DNA of 64,000 nucleotides from Alphaproteobacteria bacterium (lineage in GTDB: Bacteria > Pseudomonadota > Alphaproteobacteria > Micavibrionales > Micavibrionaceae): contig JAGNKE010000008.1 of the NCBI GenBank assembly GCA_018000295.1, positions 1 to 64,000 on the forward strand. Direction: 5' to 3'. The translations under genes and the position numbers were made by a program. Positions within the stretch are counted from its first letter, which is position 1. Each line of letters opens with the position of its first letter. Shown one piece after another: positions 15,242-24,196 of this stretch. The notes under the pieces were generated by a model that saw only the letters and a list, made by a program, of their open reading frames with translations, was not told where the DNA came from and made no database searches.

Positions 15242-16042
15242 CTAAAGATCGAGGACGTCGCGCATGGTGTAGAGGCCCGGTTTTTTGCCGGAGAGCCATT
15301 GTGCGGCGCGGATTGCGCCGCGGGCAAAGAGGGAGCGGTCGGTGGCGATGTGGCCGAATTCAATCCGCTCGCCCTCGCCGAAAAAGGTGACCTTGTGTTC
15401 GCCGACAATGTCGCCGCCGCGGGCGACGGCAAAGCCGATCGCGCCGGGGGCGCGGATGCCGGTTTTGCCATGGCGGGCGTAGGCGGCGATTGATTCCAGA
15501 CGTTCGCCACGGCCCTTGGCTGCGGCTCTTCCTAGCATGATCGCCGTGCCGGAGGGGGCATCGACCTTCAGCTTGTGGTGGGTTTCGAAAATCTCGATGT
15601 CCCATTCGATGCCCAGACGCTCTGCGGCCTGCTCGACGTAGGCGAGAAGGATGTTGGTGCCGATGCTCATGTTCGCGCTGTAGAGGATGGGGGCGTTTTC
15701 GGCGGCGACTTGCAACGCTCTTTCGTCCTCCTCGTCCATACCCGTCGCGCCGATGACGAGCGGCTTTTTCAGTTCCGCTGCGATTTCCGCGTGGGTGCGC
15801 GCTCCGGCGGGGCTGGTGAAGTCAATGACGACATCGGAGGCTTCGAAGAGTTCCTTTGGCTCGCGGGTGACGAAGAAGTCGAATTTCTGCGCTCTTTCGC
15901 TCTGGATGCTGCCGCCGGAGAGTTCAACGCCCAGACCGCTCCAGCGGTCGGAGAGAAGTTCCTGCACGACCAGTTTTCCCACGCGGCCTGTGCAGCCCGC
16001 CACGCCAATTTTTAGCGTTCTTTCTTCGACCGTTTTGCCCAT
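15242..16042 (-). CDS. dapB: 4-hydroxy-tetrahydrodipicolinate reductase
   Basis: DapB makes tetrahydrodipicolinate with NAD(P)H in the lysine and meso-diaminopimelate pathway. The 266-residue product from ATG 16042 shows the nucleotide loop GVAGCTGRVGK, VVIDFTSPAG, GATGMDEED, and the catalytic segment ETHHKLKVDAPSGTA. A TTG at 16072 would overlap the dnaJ stop and add ten lysine-rich residues; GGGAAAG before ATG 16042 makes the shorter form more likely. The gene directly follows dnaJ on the same strand, an order common in alphaproteobacteria. Confidence 0.95.
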   Translation of the reverse strand: MGKTVEERTLKIGVAGCTGRVGKLVVQELLSDRWSGLGVELSGGSIQSERAQKFDFFVTREPKELFEASDVVIDFTSPAGARTHAEIAAELKKPLVIGATGMDEEDERALQVAAENAPILYSANMSIGTNILLAYVEQAAERLGIEWDIEIFETHHKLKVDAPSGTAIMLGRAAAKGRGERLESIAAYARHGKTGIRAPGAIGFAVARGGDIVGEHKVTFFGEGERIEFGHIATDRSLFARGAIRAAQWLSGKKPGLYTMRDVLDL

Positions 16043-16068
16043 GGTTTTCTTTCCCGTCTTTTTATCCG

Positions 16069-17220
16069 TCAATCGCTGAGATCGCCCCAGAATTCGCGCA
16101 TTTTTTTGAAAAATCCGCTCGATTCGGGGGAGTTCTTGCCCTTGGTGGCGCCATCGTCCATCGATTCATCGAGCTGTTTGAGAATATCCTGCTGCTTTTT
16201 GCTCAGGTTCACGGGGGTCTCCACGAAGATTTCGATATACATATCGCCGCGTGCGTCGGAGCGCAGGACGCTCATGCCCTTGCCCTTGATGCGGAATTGC
16301 TGGCCGGTCTGGGTTCCCGGCGGCACCTTGACGTTGGCGCGTTTGCCCTCAATGGTCGGGACGTCCACTTCGCCGCCCAGCGCCGCGCGGGTGACGGTGA
16401 TCGGGACGCGGCAGTAAAGGTTTGCCCCGTCGCGGCGGAAGAGTTTGTGCGGTTTGACATTGAGGAGCACGTAAAGATCGCCCCGCGGTCCGCCGCGCTG
16501 GCCTGCTTCGCCTTCGCCCGTGAGGCGGATGCGGCGGCCGGTTTCCACGCCCGCCGGAATTTTGACGTTGAGGTTCTTTTCCTTGCGGACCGTGCCCTGA
16601 CCCGCGCATTTCTTGCAGGGGTTGGTGATAACGCTACCCGCACCCTGACAGGTGGGGCAGGTGCGTTCGATTGTAAAGAAGCCTTGTTGTTGACGCAGGC
16701 GGCCCTGTCCGTTACAGGCGGGGCAGGCCTGACTTGAATGACCGGATTCTGAACCCTTGCCGTCGCAGGTTTCGCAGGTGTCCTGCAGGGGGATTTTTAA
16801 TTTGGCTTCCTTGCCGAGGAAGGCTTCCTCAAGTGTGATTTCGAGGGTGTACTGGACATCCGAGCCGCGGGTCGGGCCTGTTTTGCGGCGGCCACCCATG
16901 ATGTCGCCGAACATATCCTCGAAGATATCCGAGAAGGCGCCCCCGAAGCCGCTGAAATCTCCGCCCGCGCCGGGAGAGGCTGCGCCCATGCTGCCGTCGA
17001 AGGCGCTCATGCCGTAGCGGTCGTAGGCGGCGCGTTTCTGTTCGTCCTTCAGAACATCATAGGCCTGATTGACTTCCTTGAACTTTTCCTCGGCCTTCGG
17101 GTTGTCCTTATTCCGGTCAGGGTGATATTGCATGGCCAGTTTGCGGTAGGATTTTTTGATGTCCTCCGCGCTGGCGTTTTTTTCCACGCCCAGAATTTTA
17201 TAGAAATCCTTGTCCGACAT
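16069..17220 (-). CDS. dnaJ: DnaJ (Hsp40) co-chaperone
   Basis: DnaJ delivers unfolded clients to DnaK and stimulates its ATPase. The 383-residue protein has the J domain with HPD ([10 protein letters not shown], residues 33-35), a G/F-rich linker (about 75-110) and four zinc-binding repeats ([32 protein letters not shown]). Two C-terminal substrate-binding beta domains follow. It lies 106 bases after dnaK on the same strand and is followed by dapB. Confidence 0.98.
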   Translation of the reverse strand: MSDKDFYKILGVEKNASAEDIKKSYRKLAMQYHPDRNKDNPKAEEKFKEVNQAYDVLKDEQKRAAYDRYGMSAFDGSMGAASPGAGGDFSGFGGAFSDIFEDMFGDIMGGRRKTGPTRGSDVQYTLEITLEEAFLGKEAKLKIPLQDTCETCDGKGSESGHSSQACPACNGQGRLRQQQGFFTIERTCPTCQGAGSVITNPCKKCAGQGTVRKEKNLNVKIPAGVETGRRIRLTGEGEAGQRGGPRGDLYVLLNVKPHKLFRRDGANLYCRVPITVTRAALGGEVDVPTIEGKRANVKVPPGTQTGQQFRIKGKGMSVLRSDARGDMYIEIFVETPVNLSKKQQDILKQLDESMDDGATKGKNSPESSGFFKKMREFWGDLSD

Positions 17221-17326
17221 CGGATTATCCGGTCCTTATCCTTCTTGTCCCCGAGGACAGTACGCCAAAAGCACCGATGAGGGGAAACGCAAAGTTATCC
17301 TGTCCGGCGCTTCTGGCTTAAGCTTT

Positions 17327-19273
17327 TTAAGCAGACTTTTTGCGGTCGTCGTCCTCTTCCTCGATTTCGAGGTCGGTGAAGTCGGCGTCTATGGTTTTGT
17401 CCTCTTCGTCCACGTCCGGCGCCGGGGATTCCGGCGCTCCTTGCGGGGCCATGCCGGCTTCCTTTTCCTGCGCCTTGCGGTAGGCGATCTCCCCGAGCTT
17501 CATGCTGGCCTGCGCCAGGGCATCGGTTTTGGCCTTGATCTCATCGGCGTTTTCATCCTCAAGGGCGGATTTGAGGGATTCAATCGCCTTTTCAATCGCG
17601 GATTTATCGCTTTCCGGGACGTCGCCGCCGAATTCCTTGAGGCTGGCTTCGGCGGAGTGGATGGCGCTTTCGGCGTGGTTTTTGGCCTCGACGAGGGCGC
17701 GTTTCTTTTTATCGGTTTCGGCGTTGGCTTCGGCGTCCTTGACCATTTTTTCGATGTCGGCGTCGGAGAGGCCGCCCGAAGCTTGAATCCGGATCTGCTG
17801 CTCCTTGTTGGTCGCCTTGTCCTTTGCTGTGACGTGGACGATGCCGTTCGCGTCGATGTCGAAGGTGACCTCGATCTGCGGGATGCCGCGCGGTGCGGGG
17901 GGAATGCCGATCAGGTCGAACTGGCCGAGCAGCTTGTTGTCCGCGGCCATGCTTCGTTCGCCCTGGAAGACGCGGATGGTGACGGCATTCTGGCTGTCCT
18001 CGGCGGTCGAGAAGGTCTGGGATTTCTTGGTCGGGATCGTCGTGTTGCGCTCGATCATGCGGGTGAAAGCTCCACCCAGGGTTTCGATGCCCAGTGAGAG
18101 CGGGGTGACGTCGAGCAGCAGGACATCCTTGACGTCGCCCTTGAGGACGCCGCCCTGAATGGCCGCGCCGTCGGCGACGACTTCGTCCGGGTTGACACCT
18201 TTGTGGGGTTCCTTGCCGAAGAATTCCTTCACGGTTTCGATGATCTTGGGCATCCGGGTCATGCCGCCGACGAGAACGACGTCATCAATTTCGGACGCTT
18301 TCAGCCCCGAATCCTTGAGAGCGGCCTTTAGCGGTTCTACGGTGCGTTTGACGAGGTCGGCCACGATGTTTTCCATCTTGGCGCGGGTCAGCGCGATCTG
18401 GAGGTGTTTGGGGCCGGACGCGTCCGCCGTGATGAAGGGCAGGTTGATTTCGGTCTGGGTCGTGCTGGAGAGTTCGATCTTGGCTTTTTCCGCCGCCTCC
18501 TTCAGACGCTGGAGGGCCAGCTTGTCGTTGCGGAGGTCAATGCCCTGCTCCTTTTTGAACTCATCGGCCAGATAGTCGATGATTCTCAGATCGAAGTCTT
18601 CGCCGCCGAGGAATGTGTCGCCGTTGGTTGCTTTCACCTCGAATACGCCGTCACCGATTTCAAGAACGGACACGTCGAAGGTTCCGCCGCCGAGGTCGTA
18701 GACGACGATCGTGCCCGCGGTTTTTTTATCGAGGCCGTAAGCGAGGGCGGCGGCTGTCGGTTCATTGATGATGCGCTCGACTTCAAGACCTGCGATGCGG
18801 CCGGCGTCCTTCGTAGCCTGACGCTGGGAGTCATTGAAATAGGCCGGGACAGTAATGACGGCGCGGGTCACGGTTTCGCCCAGAAAGGCTTCCGCCGTTT
18901 CCTTCATTTTCTGGAGGACCATGGCCGAGATTTGCGATGGGGCGTATTTCTGGCCGTTGATTTCGACCCAGGCATCGCCGTTGTCGCCCTCGATGATTTT
19001 GAAGGGTGCCTTGCTCCGCATATCCTTGACTTGCGGATCGTTGAAGCGGCGGCCAATCAGGCGCTTGATGGCGTAAAGGGTGTTTTCGGGATTCGTGACC
19101 GCCTGACGCTTTGCGGGCTGGCCGACGAGGCGTTCGCCGTCCTTGCTGAAGGCGACCATGGATGGTGTCGTCCGCATCCCTTCGGCGTTTTCAATGACCC
19201 GCGGCTCCTTGCCATCCATAATGGCTACGCAGGAGTTCGTGGTTCCCAAGTCAATTCCGATGATTTTGCTCAT
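17327..19273 (-). CDS. dnaK: Hsp70 chaperone DnaK
   Basis: The 648-residue product has the ATPase signatures [37 protein letters not shown] and [13 protein letters not shown], the linker [14 protein letters not shown] and the substrate-binding domain and lid. It ends in an acidic tail [11 protein letters not shown]. This keeps the charge but not the exact EEVD-like ending usual in bacteria. It refolds proteins in the cytoplasm with GrpE and DnaJ, both encoded next to it. No CIRCE repeat was seen in the 157 bases upstream although hrcA is nearby. Confidence 0.99.
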   Translation of the reverse strand: MSKIIGIDLGTTNSCVAIMDGKEPRVIENAEGMRTTPSMVAFSKDGERLVGQPAKRQAVTNPENTLYAIKRLIGRRFNDPQVKDMRSKAPFKIIEGDNGDAWVEINGQKYAPSQISAMVLQKMKETAEAFLGETVTRAVITVPAYFNDSQRQATKDAGRIAGLEVERIINEPTAAALAYGLDKKTAGTIVVYDLGGGTFDVSVLEIGDGVFEVKATNGDTFLGGEDFDLRIIDYLADEFKKEQGIDLRNDKLALQRLKEAAEKAKIELSSTTQTEINLPFITADASGPKHLQIALTRAKMENIVADLVKRTVEPLKAALKDSGLKASEIDDVVLVGGMTRMPKIIETVKEFFGKEPHKGVNPDEVVADGAAIQGGVLKGDVKDVLLLDVTPLSLGIETLGGAFTRMIERNTTIPTKKSQTFSTAEDSQNAVTIRVFQGERSMAADNKLLGQFDLIGIPPAPRGIPQIEVTFDIDANGIVHVTAKDKATNKEQQIRIQASGGLSDADIEKMVKDAEANAETDKKKRALVEAKNHAESAIHSAEASLKEFGGDVPESDKSAIEKAIESLKSALEDENADEIKAKTDALAQASMKLGEIAYRKAQEKEAGMAPQGAPESPAPDVDEEDKTIDADFTDLEIEEEDDDRKKSA

Positions 19274-19430
19274 TTGATACCTCTTTCGTTAGCGAAAACT
19301 CAGCGGCCCGTCTTGGCACCGCAGGATTTCCAAAGGTTTACGTTCCGTTCTTCGCGGCGTAATGAATATATCATAACGCAGAAAAATGCCATAACCGAAG
19401 TCAAAAATTTTATGAAGGCGCTGTAACTTT

Positions 19431-20108
19431 TCAGACTTGGGTATCAATGTTCTGGCCGGGTTCGGGAGGGAAGTCGTCCGGTTTTTGTGCACCTGTACTT
19501 TCCTTAACCACGCCGACTCGGGCGGGGCGGAGGAGGCGGTCGTGCAGCAAGTAGCCGGGCTGGACCAGTTGAAAGATGATCCCTGGCGGCAAGCCTTCTA
19601 CTGGAGCCTCGAAAATGACCTCATGGTGATTCGGGTTGAAGGGCTGGTGCAGTGGTTCCAGCTTTTTGATGCCGTTGCGTTCGAAGACGGACAGCAACTC
19701 GCGCTCGGTGGCCTCGATCCCGCTCAGGATGGTTTTCATGCGGGGGTCGGCCTGGTCGGTTTGTCCCGTTATCGCTTCGATGGCGCGGCGCAGATTATCG
19801 GCCACGCTCAGGAGGTCTCGGGCGAAGCCAGTGACGGCGAATTTGGAGGCGTCCTCGCGTTCCCGTGCAGCGCGCTTACGCATATTTTCGGTTTCGGCCA
19901 TGGCGCGGAGGGTCTGGTCCTTGGCTTTTTCAACTTCTCTTTCCAGCATCTCTATCCGCATCTTCTCCTCGCTTTTATGCGGGGTGAAGCTCTGGACGTG
20001 CGGGGGTTCGGAGGCGGGGTTTTCCTGCGGGGCGGATGGCTGGCTCTCCGCCGGGTCAGATTCGCCGGGGGATAATTCTTCAGGTTGATTTTTCAATGTC
20101 TCGTTCAT
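19431..20108 (-). CDS. grpE: GrpE, nucleotide exchange factor for DnaK
   Basis: A 225-residue GrpE: a disordered proline/glutamate-rich start (1-50), a long dimer helix (KMRIEMLEREVEKAKDQTLRA, in part), then TENMRKRAAREREDASKFA, and the C-terminal beta domain with NPNHHEVIFEAP and GIIFQLVQPGYLLHDRLLRP. It releases ADP from DnaK. It lies first in the grpE-dnaK-dnaJ-dapB order on the minus strand. The PGYLLHDRLLRPARVGV signature is complete, so the gene should be functional. Confidence 0.97.
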   Translation of the reverse strand: MNETLKNQPEELSPGESDPAESQPSAPQENPASEPPHVQSFTPHKSEEKMRIEMLEREVEKAKDQTLRAMAETENMRKRAAREREDASKFAVTGFARDLLSVADNLRRAIEAITGQTDQADPRMKTILSGIEATERELLSVFERNGIKKLEPLHQPFNPNHHEVIFEAPVEGLPPGIIFQLVQPGYLLHDRLLRPARVGVVKESTGAQKPDDFPPEPGQNIDTQV

Positions 20109-20163
20109 CTCCGAGTCCCTAGGTTCTGGAGCAAATAGCCGGATACGCTGCAGAAGTCAACTT

Positions 20164-21051
20164 TCAGTCGGTGGTTCCCGGGGTTCTGCCGAGGATGTCG
20201 AGCGCGTAAGGTTGATCGCCTGAACCGTCCGAACCGTAAACCGTGCGATGTGCTGTCACTGAGCCAACCTTCGCGTTTTCGCCGGGAGTTGAGATCTGGT
20301 TCAGGATCGCGCCTCTGGGGTCTGTGTAATATTTCATGTTGGTGGCCCAGTAGGGCAGCTCATGCCCCTTCAGGGTTTTTGAAAGTGGCACCAGACCCTT
20401 GCTTTCGGCGAATTCATCAATCAGGGGGCCGACATCCTGCCCCGATTTTGCAGCGGGAGCGTGCAATATCACGGTGTTTGCAGGATAGAACCAGAAGGTG
20501 ATGAGTTCCGATCCCCAGGGGTATTGGGTCAAGAGTTCGATTTTTTCCTTTGAAACGTCTATCTTGTCGCTGGAATACATTCCGAATTCCTTGCTTTTCA
20601 GGCCGATAAACTTGGAATTGTGGTCGATCAATTCATCGCGGTTGAGGGTGACGTCAAAGTACGAGGTATGGGTTTCGGTATCGCAGCTATAAGCGCCGTA
20701 ACGAGGCTCATCGTCCTTTAGCTCGAACGTCTGATCGGCCTCGAGCGTGACATCCACCTTGTTCATCAGGAATTTGACTTTAATATCAGGGTCCGTAAGG
20801 GTTACACATCCCGATACTGTGCCGGGGTTTGTCGCTCGAATAGTAAAATCGCCGGGCTTTCCCCCGGGGACGCGCAACAACTGGAGGGTATAGAGGCCAC
20901 GGTCAACCAGATTCAGGCCCGGACCCTTCTCCTCTTCTAACGGCTTGTCAGCGTTTGGGTCATATTGTGCCCAAGACGGCGCAGAGGCCAGACAAGAGAT
21001 ACATCCAAAACCCAGAAATAGTGTGAAAAGAGGTAAGCGTTTAAATGACAT
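20164..21051 (-). CDS. exported protein of unknown function
   Basis: I start at ATG 21051 because it gives a clear Sec signal peptide (MSFKRLPLFTLFLGFGCI..., cut near SWA-QY) and a 295-residue precursor. A TTG at 21111 would put 20 residues before it. The mature part is a beta-rich domain (FTIRATNPGTVSGCVTLTD, DVTLEADQTFELKDDE). Two cysteines (SGCVTL and YSCDTE) could form a disulphide. No family is recognised. It sits between hrcA and grpE on the same strand, an unusual place for an envelope protein. Confidence 0.72.
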   Translation of the reverse strand: MSFKRLPLFTLFLGFGCISCLASAPSWAQYDPNADKPLEEEKGPGLNLVDRGLYTLQLLRVPGGKPGDFTIRATNPGTVSGCVTLTDPDIKVKFLMNKVDVTLEADQTFELKDDEPRYGAYSCDTETHTSYFDVTLNRDELIDHNSKFIGLKSKEFGMYSSDKIDVSKEKIELLTQYPWGSELITFWFYPANTVILHAPAAKSGQDVGPLIDEFAESKGLVPLSKTLKGHELPYWATNMKYYTDPRGAILNQISTPGENAKVGSVTAHRTVYGSDGSGDQPYALDILGRTPGTTD

Positions 21052-21168
21052 AGCATGAACCCAACGAGTAAAAACCTTTGCTACTTTATCGCGGAAAGGG
21101 CCAACAGGCAAAAGTTATATCTCAATCCGGCGATTTTAATGCGTTAATTTAGAGTTTTCTAATTTAAA

Positions 21169-22218
21169 TCAAGAGTCGCCGAGGAGACGGTTGATGATTC
21201 TGGACGTGTAATCGACCATAGGGATAATCCGGTCGTAATCCAGGCGGGTCGGGCCGATGACGCCGATGGCACCGATGATCTTCTGATTGACCGATTTGTA
21301 AGGCGCGATGATCAAGGACCAGCCGGACTGGTCGAAAATCTTGTTTTCGCTTCCAATGAAAATTTTAACGCCCTCTGCATTGCCCATACTTTCCAGAAGG
21401 CTGAGCATCATTTCCTGCTCCTCCAGATAGCCGAGGAGGGTGCGGGCCCGGTGTAAATCCTCCAAGGCCTTCACATCTTCCAGCAGGTGCGACTGCCCAC
21501 GCACGATCATGTAGCCGGTTCCCTTGGCTTTAATGTTCTGGATCGGGAGGGCGATGCCCCTTTGCACCAGATCGGCCGTGAGCGCATCGAGATGGGTCTG
21601 ATTTTGCCGGATGTCCTCTGTGACCTCCTTTTGGGTCTGAAGAAGGGTTTTTCCGGCCAGTCGGCTGTTGAGGTAATTCGACGCGGCGATCAGGCTTGCG
21701 GGGGGAACATTTTCGGGAACGTCCATGATGCGGTTTTCGACCATGCCGTTTTCCATGACGATAATCACCAGAACCCTGCGGGGTTCGAGAGGCATGAACT
21801 GGATTTGCCTGATTGCTGTATTCGCTTTAGGGGCGACGACGAGGCTGGCACACGAACTCAGGCCGGAAAGAAGGTTGGTGGCCTGTTCGAGAACCTCGTT
21901 CACCGTATTCCCTGCGGAGGCGCAGGAGGTTTCTATTTTCTTGCGCTCACCCGCCGTAAGCCCGCCGATTTCCATGAGGCCGTCGATATAAAAACGCAGG
22001 CCGTGCTGGGTGGGGATGCGGCCCGCCGAGGTGTGGGGCGCGTAAAGCAGACCCATATCCTCAAGGTCCGCCATGGTGTTGCGGATGCTGGCGGGGGAGA
22101 GGGCGATGCCCGCCACGCGGGAAATTGTCCGGGACGCGACGGGTTGTCCGGTTTCGAGATAGGTGTCCACGATGAAGCGGAAGATTTCGCGGGAGCGTTC
22201 GTTTAATTCCGTAATCAT
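21169..22218 (-). CDS. hrcA: heat-shock repressor HrcA
   Basis: A 349-residue HrcA with the N-terminal winged helix (ELNERSREIFRFIVDTYLETGQPVASRTIS; here residues 3-32), SPASIRNTMADLEDMGLL and AGRIPTQHGLRFYID. A GAF-like middle follows, and the conserved end IGAIGVIGPTRLDYDRIIPMV. HrcA binds CIRCE repeats and depends on GroEL for activity. I see no CIRCE repeat in this window, so its targets, probably groESL, should lie elsewhere. It is divergent from rph, with about 95 bases between them, the order usual in alphaproteobacteria. Confidence 0.97.
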   Translation of the reverse strand: MITELNERSREIFRFIVDTYLETGQPVASRTISRVAGIALSPASIRNTMADLEDMGLLYAPHTSAGRIPTQHGLRFYIDGLMEIGGLTAGERKKIETSCASAGNTVNEVLEQATNLLSGLSSCASLVVAPKANTAIRQIQFMPLEPRRVLVIIVMENGMVENRIMDVPENVPPASLIAASNYLNSRLAGKTLLQTQKEVTEDIRQNQTHLDALTADLVQRGIALPIQNIKAKGTGYMIVRGQSHLLEDVKALEDLHRARTLLGYLEEQEMMLSLLESMGNAEGVKIFIGSENKIFDQSGWSLIIAPYKSVNQKIIGAIGVIGPTRLDYDRIIPMVDYTSRIINRLLGDS

Positions 22219-22313
22219 TGCACCATAATAAATGCCGCCGGATAAATTGACAATTCCTCAGCGGGGGTTAGAGTGCGCTGCGAACATGTTTAATTTCAAG
22301 GAGGCGTTGGCTT

Positions 22314-23033
22314 ATGGTGAGACCTTCGGAGCGAAAGTCCGACCAGTTGCGGGATGTGGAGATGATTCTGGGCGTTTCGAAGCACGCGGAGGGGTCGTGT
22401 CTGGTCAAATTCGGCGATACACACGTTCTGTGTCTGGCTACCGTCGAGACTAAAACTCCGCCGTGGATGAAGAATTCCGGGCGCGGCTGGGTGACGGCCG
22501 AATACGGGATGCTGCCGCGCTCGACCAACGAGCGTATGGACCGCGAGGCAGCGCGGGGCAAGCAGAGTGGGCGGACGCAGGAGATTCAGAGGCTGATTGG
22601 GCGGTCTCTCCGTTCCGTCGTCAAGCTGGAGGCGATGGGCGAGTGTCAGGTGCGCGTGGATTGCGACGTCATTCAAGCCGATGGCGGGACGCGGACGGCG
22701 GCAATTACCGGCGGTTTCGCGGCGATGCATCAGGCGTTTTCGCATATGCTCACGGTCGGCATGATCAAGGAAATTCCGATTACGGATACTGTTGCCGCGA
22801 TTTCGTGCGGCATTTTTGAGGGGCAGAGCGTTCTGGACCTAGACTATGCCGAGGATTCGAATGCGGAGACGGACGCAAATTTCGTCATCACCGGAAAAGG
22901 CGCTCTGGTGGAAATCCAATGCACGGCGGAGAAGGATCCGTTTTCCGAGGAGCAGTTTCTGGGATTGCTGCGGCTGGCGCAGGGTGGGTGCGCGGAACTC
23001 TCCGAGATGCAGCGCAAGGTTCTGGGGATATAG
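22314..23033 (+). CDS. rph: ribonuclease PH
   Basis: RNase PH trims tRNA 3' ends using phosphate. The 239-residue product has the family start [17 protein letters not shown], the phosphate-binding [20 protein letters not shown] and the conserved [18 protein letters not shown] and [15 protein letters not shown] segments. An AAGGAGG site precedes ATG 22314. The stop is five bases before the rdgB start, so the two genes form one unit. Confidence 0.98.
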   Translation: MVRPSERKSDQLRDVEMILGVSKHAEGSCLVKFGDTHVLCLATVETKTPPWMKNSGRGWVTAEYGMLPRSTNERMDREAARGKQSGRTQEIQRLIGRSLRSVVKLEAMGECQVRVDCDVIQADGGTRTAAITGGFAAMHQAFSHMLTVGMIKEIPITDTVAAISCGIFEGQSVLDLDYAEDSNAETDANFVITGKGALVEIQCTAEKDPFSEEQFLGLLRLAQGGCAELSEMQRKVLGI

Positions 23034-23038
23034 GTTCC

Positions 23039-23632
23039 ATGCGGATGCTCCGCCCCGATGCGCCGTTGCTGGTGGCTACGCATAATAGCGGGAAGGCGCG
23101 GGAGATTCTGGAGCTGCTTGGACCTTATGTTCTGGGCGTCAAGACTTCTGCCGAACTTGGGCTGAGCGAACCCGAGGAAACGGGGGCGACGTTCGAGGAA
23201 AATGCCCTCATTAAAGCGCGGGAGGCGGCGCGGCAGAGCGGGATGGTGGCTCTGGCCGACGACAGCGGCCTCTCCGTTTCCGCTCTTGGTGGGGCGCCAG
23301 GGATTTACTCCGCGCGATGGGCGGGACCAACAAAAGACTTCTCCCTTGCTATGGAACGCGTTCAACGGGAACTCGGCGAGTTCCCGGATCGTTCGGCTTG
23401 TTTTGTCTGTGTGCTGGCTCTGGCGCGGCCGGACGGGACTTCGCGCACCTTTGAGGGGCGGGTGGACGGGACCGTCATTTGGCCATCGCGGGGCGAAAAG
23501 GGGTTCGGGTACGATCCGATTTTTGTTCCCCAGGGGTATTCGCAGACCTTTGCCGAGATGGATCCGGAGCAGAAGCACCGGATTAGCCATAGGGCGAAGG
23601 CGTTTGAGAAGCTGGTCGAAAGCATGGGCTGA
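23039..23632 (+). CDS. rdgB: XTP/dITP pyrophosphatase (Ham1 family)
   Basis: RdgB removes non-canonical purine triphosphates (XTP, dITP) from the nucleotide pool. From ATG 23039 the product has 197 residues with [10 protein letters not shown] at the start, [15 protein letters not shown], the metal site [30 protein letters not shown] and [10 protein letters not shown]. The frame is open to 22919 inside rph, but the family start is at 23039. It is coupled to rph. Confidence 0.97.
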   Translation: MRMLRPDAPLLVATHNSGKAREILELLGPYVLGVKTSAELGLSEPEETGATFEENALIKAREAARQSGMVALADDSGLSVSALGGAPGIYSARWAGPTKDFSLAMERVQRELGEFPDRSACFVCVLALARPDGTSRTFEGRVDGTVIWPSRGEKGFGYDPIFVPQGYSQTFAEMDPEQKHRISHRAKAFEKLVESMG

Positions 23633-23693
23633 ACTCTCTATGGGCCACAGCTCAGACTATTTAATAAGTTATATTGTCATATGGGCGATAAAT

Positions 23694-23723
23694 TTGACTG
23701 TCTATGGCCTTTAAGCCTATACA
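23694..23723 (+). promoter_or_regulatory. promoter before the IcmD-like gene
   Basis: TTGACT (23694-23699) and TATACA (23718-23723, running into AT) are separated by 18 bases. The next start codon is GTG 23779. The boxes are close to the sigma-70 consensus and suggest that this gene has its own transcription start separate from rph-rdgB. Confidence 0.55.
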
Positions 23724-23778
23724 ATGGAATATGAGGCGAACCAGAATTTACCTGCCTTGAGGATAGGGGAAGGTTGCT

Positions 23779-24174
23779 GTGGAAATAAACTGGTGGAAAA
23801 AAGCGAAGGCATTATTTGGAGTCTTTACGTTTTATCTGGTGTATGGGCATGCGACGGTGTGCTTTGCTGGAAATGCCAATTTCAGCACGATCGCTCGCAA
23901 CATTACGACGTCTATTTCACTTCTTCCCGGCTTGCTTACGGCTATCAGTTATCTTATGGGACTGGTCCTGGGCGTTTTGGGTGTCCTCAAAATTAAGGAC
24001 CATGTCGAAAACCCTCTGCAAACTCCTTTGCATCATGGCGCGATCAGGCTTCTGGTCGGAGGGGCTTTGTTTTCACTCTCGATTATTTTCGAGGCGATGC
24101 ATAACACTATGGGGGTTGCTGGGGTCGCTGTGCGCGCCGCTCCCATGAACTCGGCTTCGTTTAACGTATCGTAA
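23779..24174 (+). CDS. small membrane protein resembling IcmD/DotP
   Basis: A 131-residue protein from GTG 23779 with a signal-like first hydrophobic segment (residues 11-30) and two further helices (about 48-70 and 88-105). Between these lies KIKDHVENPLQTPL, close to the K-x-K-x-H-x-x-NP-x-Q-x-P pattern I associate with IcmD/DotP-type proteins of the Dot/Icm type IVB secretion system. No other secretion gene is visible here, so it is either an orphan or a related family with another role. It sits between rdgB and hemW. The similarity is from memory of the motif, not a search. Confidence 0.65.
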   Translation: MEINWWKKAKALFGVFTFYLVYGHATVCFAGNANFSTIARNITTSISLLPGLLTAISYLMGLVLGVLGVLKIKDHVENPLQTPLHHGAIRLLVGGALFSLSIIFEAMHNTMGVAGVAVRAAPMNSASFNVS

Positions 24175-24196
24175 ATCAGGCCGACGGCTTTTTGTA

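Noticed and set aside
18404..19426. 340-residue frame opposite dnaK
   Set aside because: Mirror of the dnaK codon pattern; typical shadow of a highly biased gene.
19274..19430. CIRCE repeat or clear heat-shock promoter before dnaK
   Set aside because: No TTAGCACTC/GAGTGCTAA pair is present, and no good -35/-10 pair with proper spacing was found.
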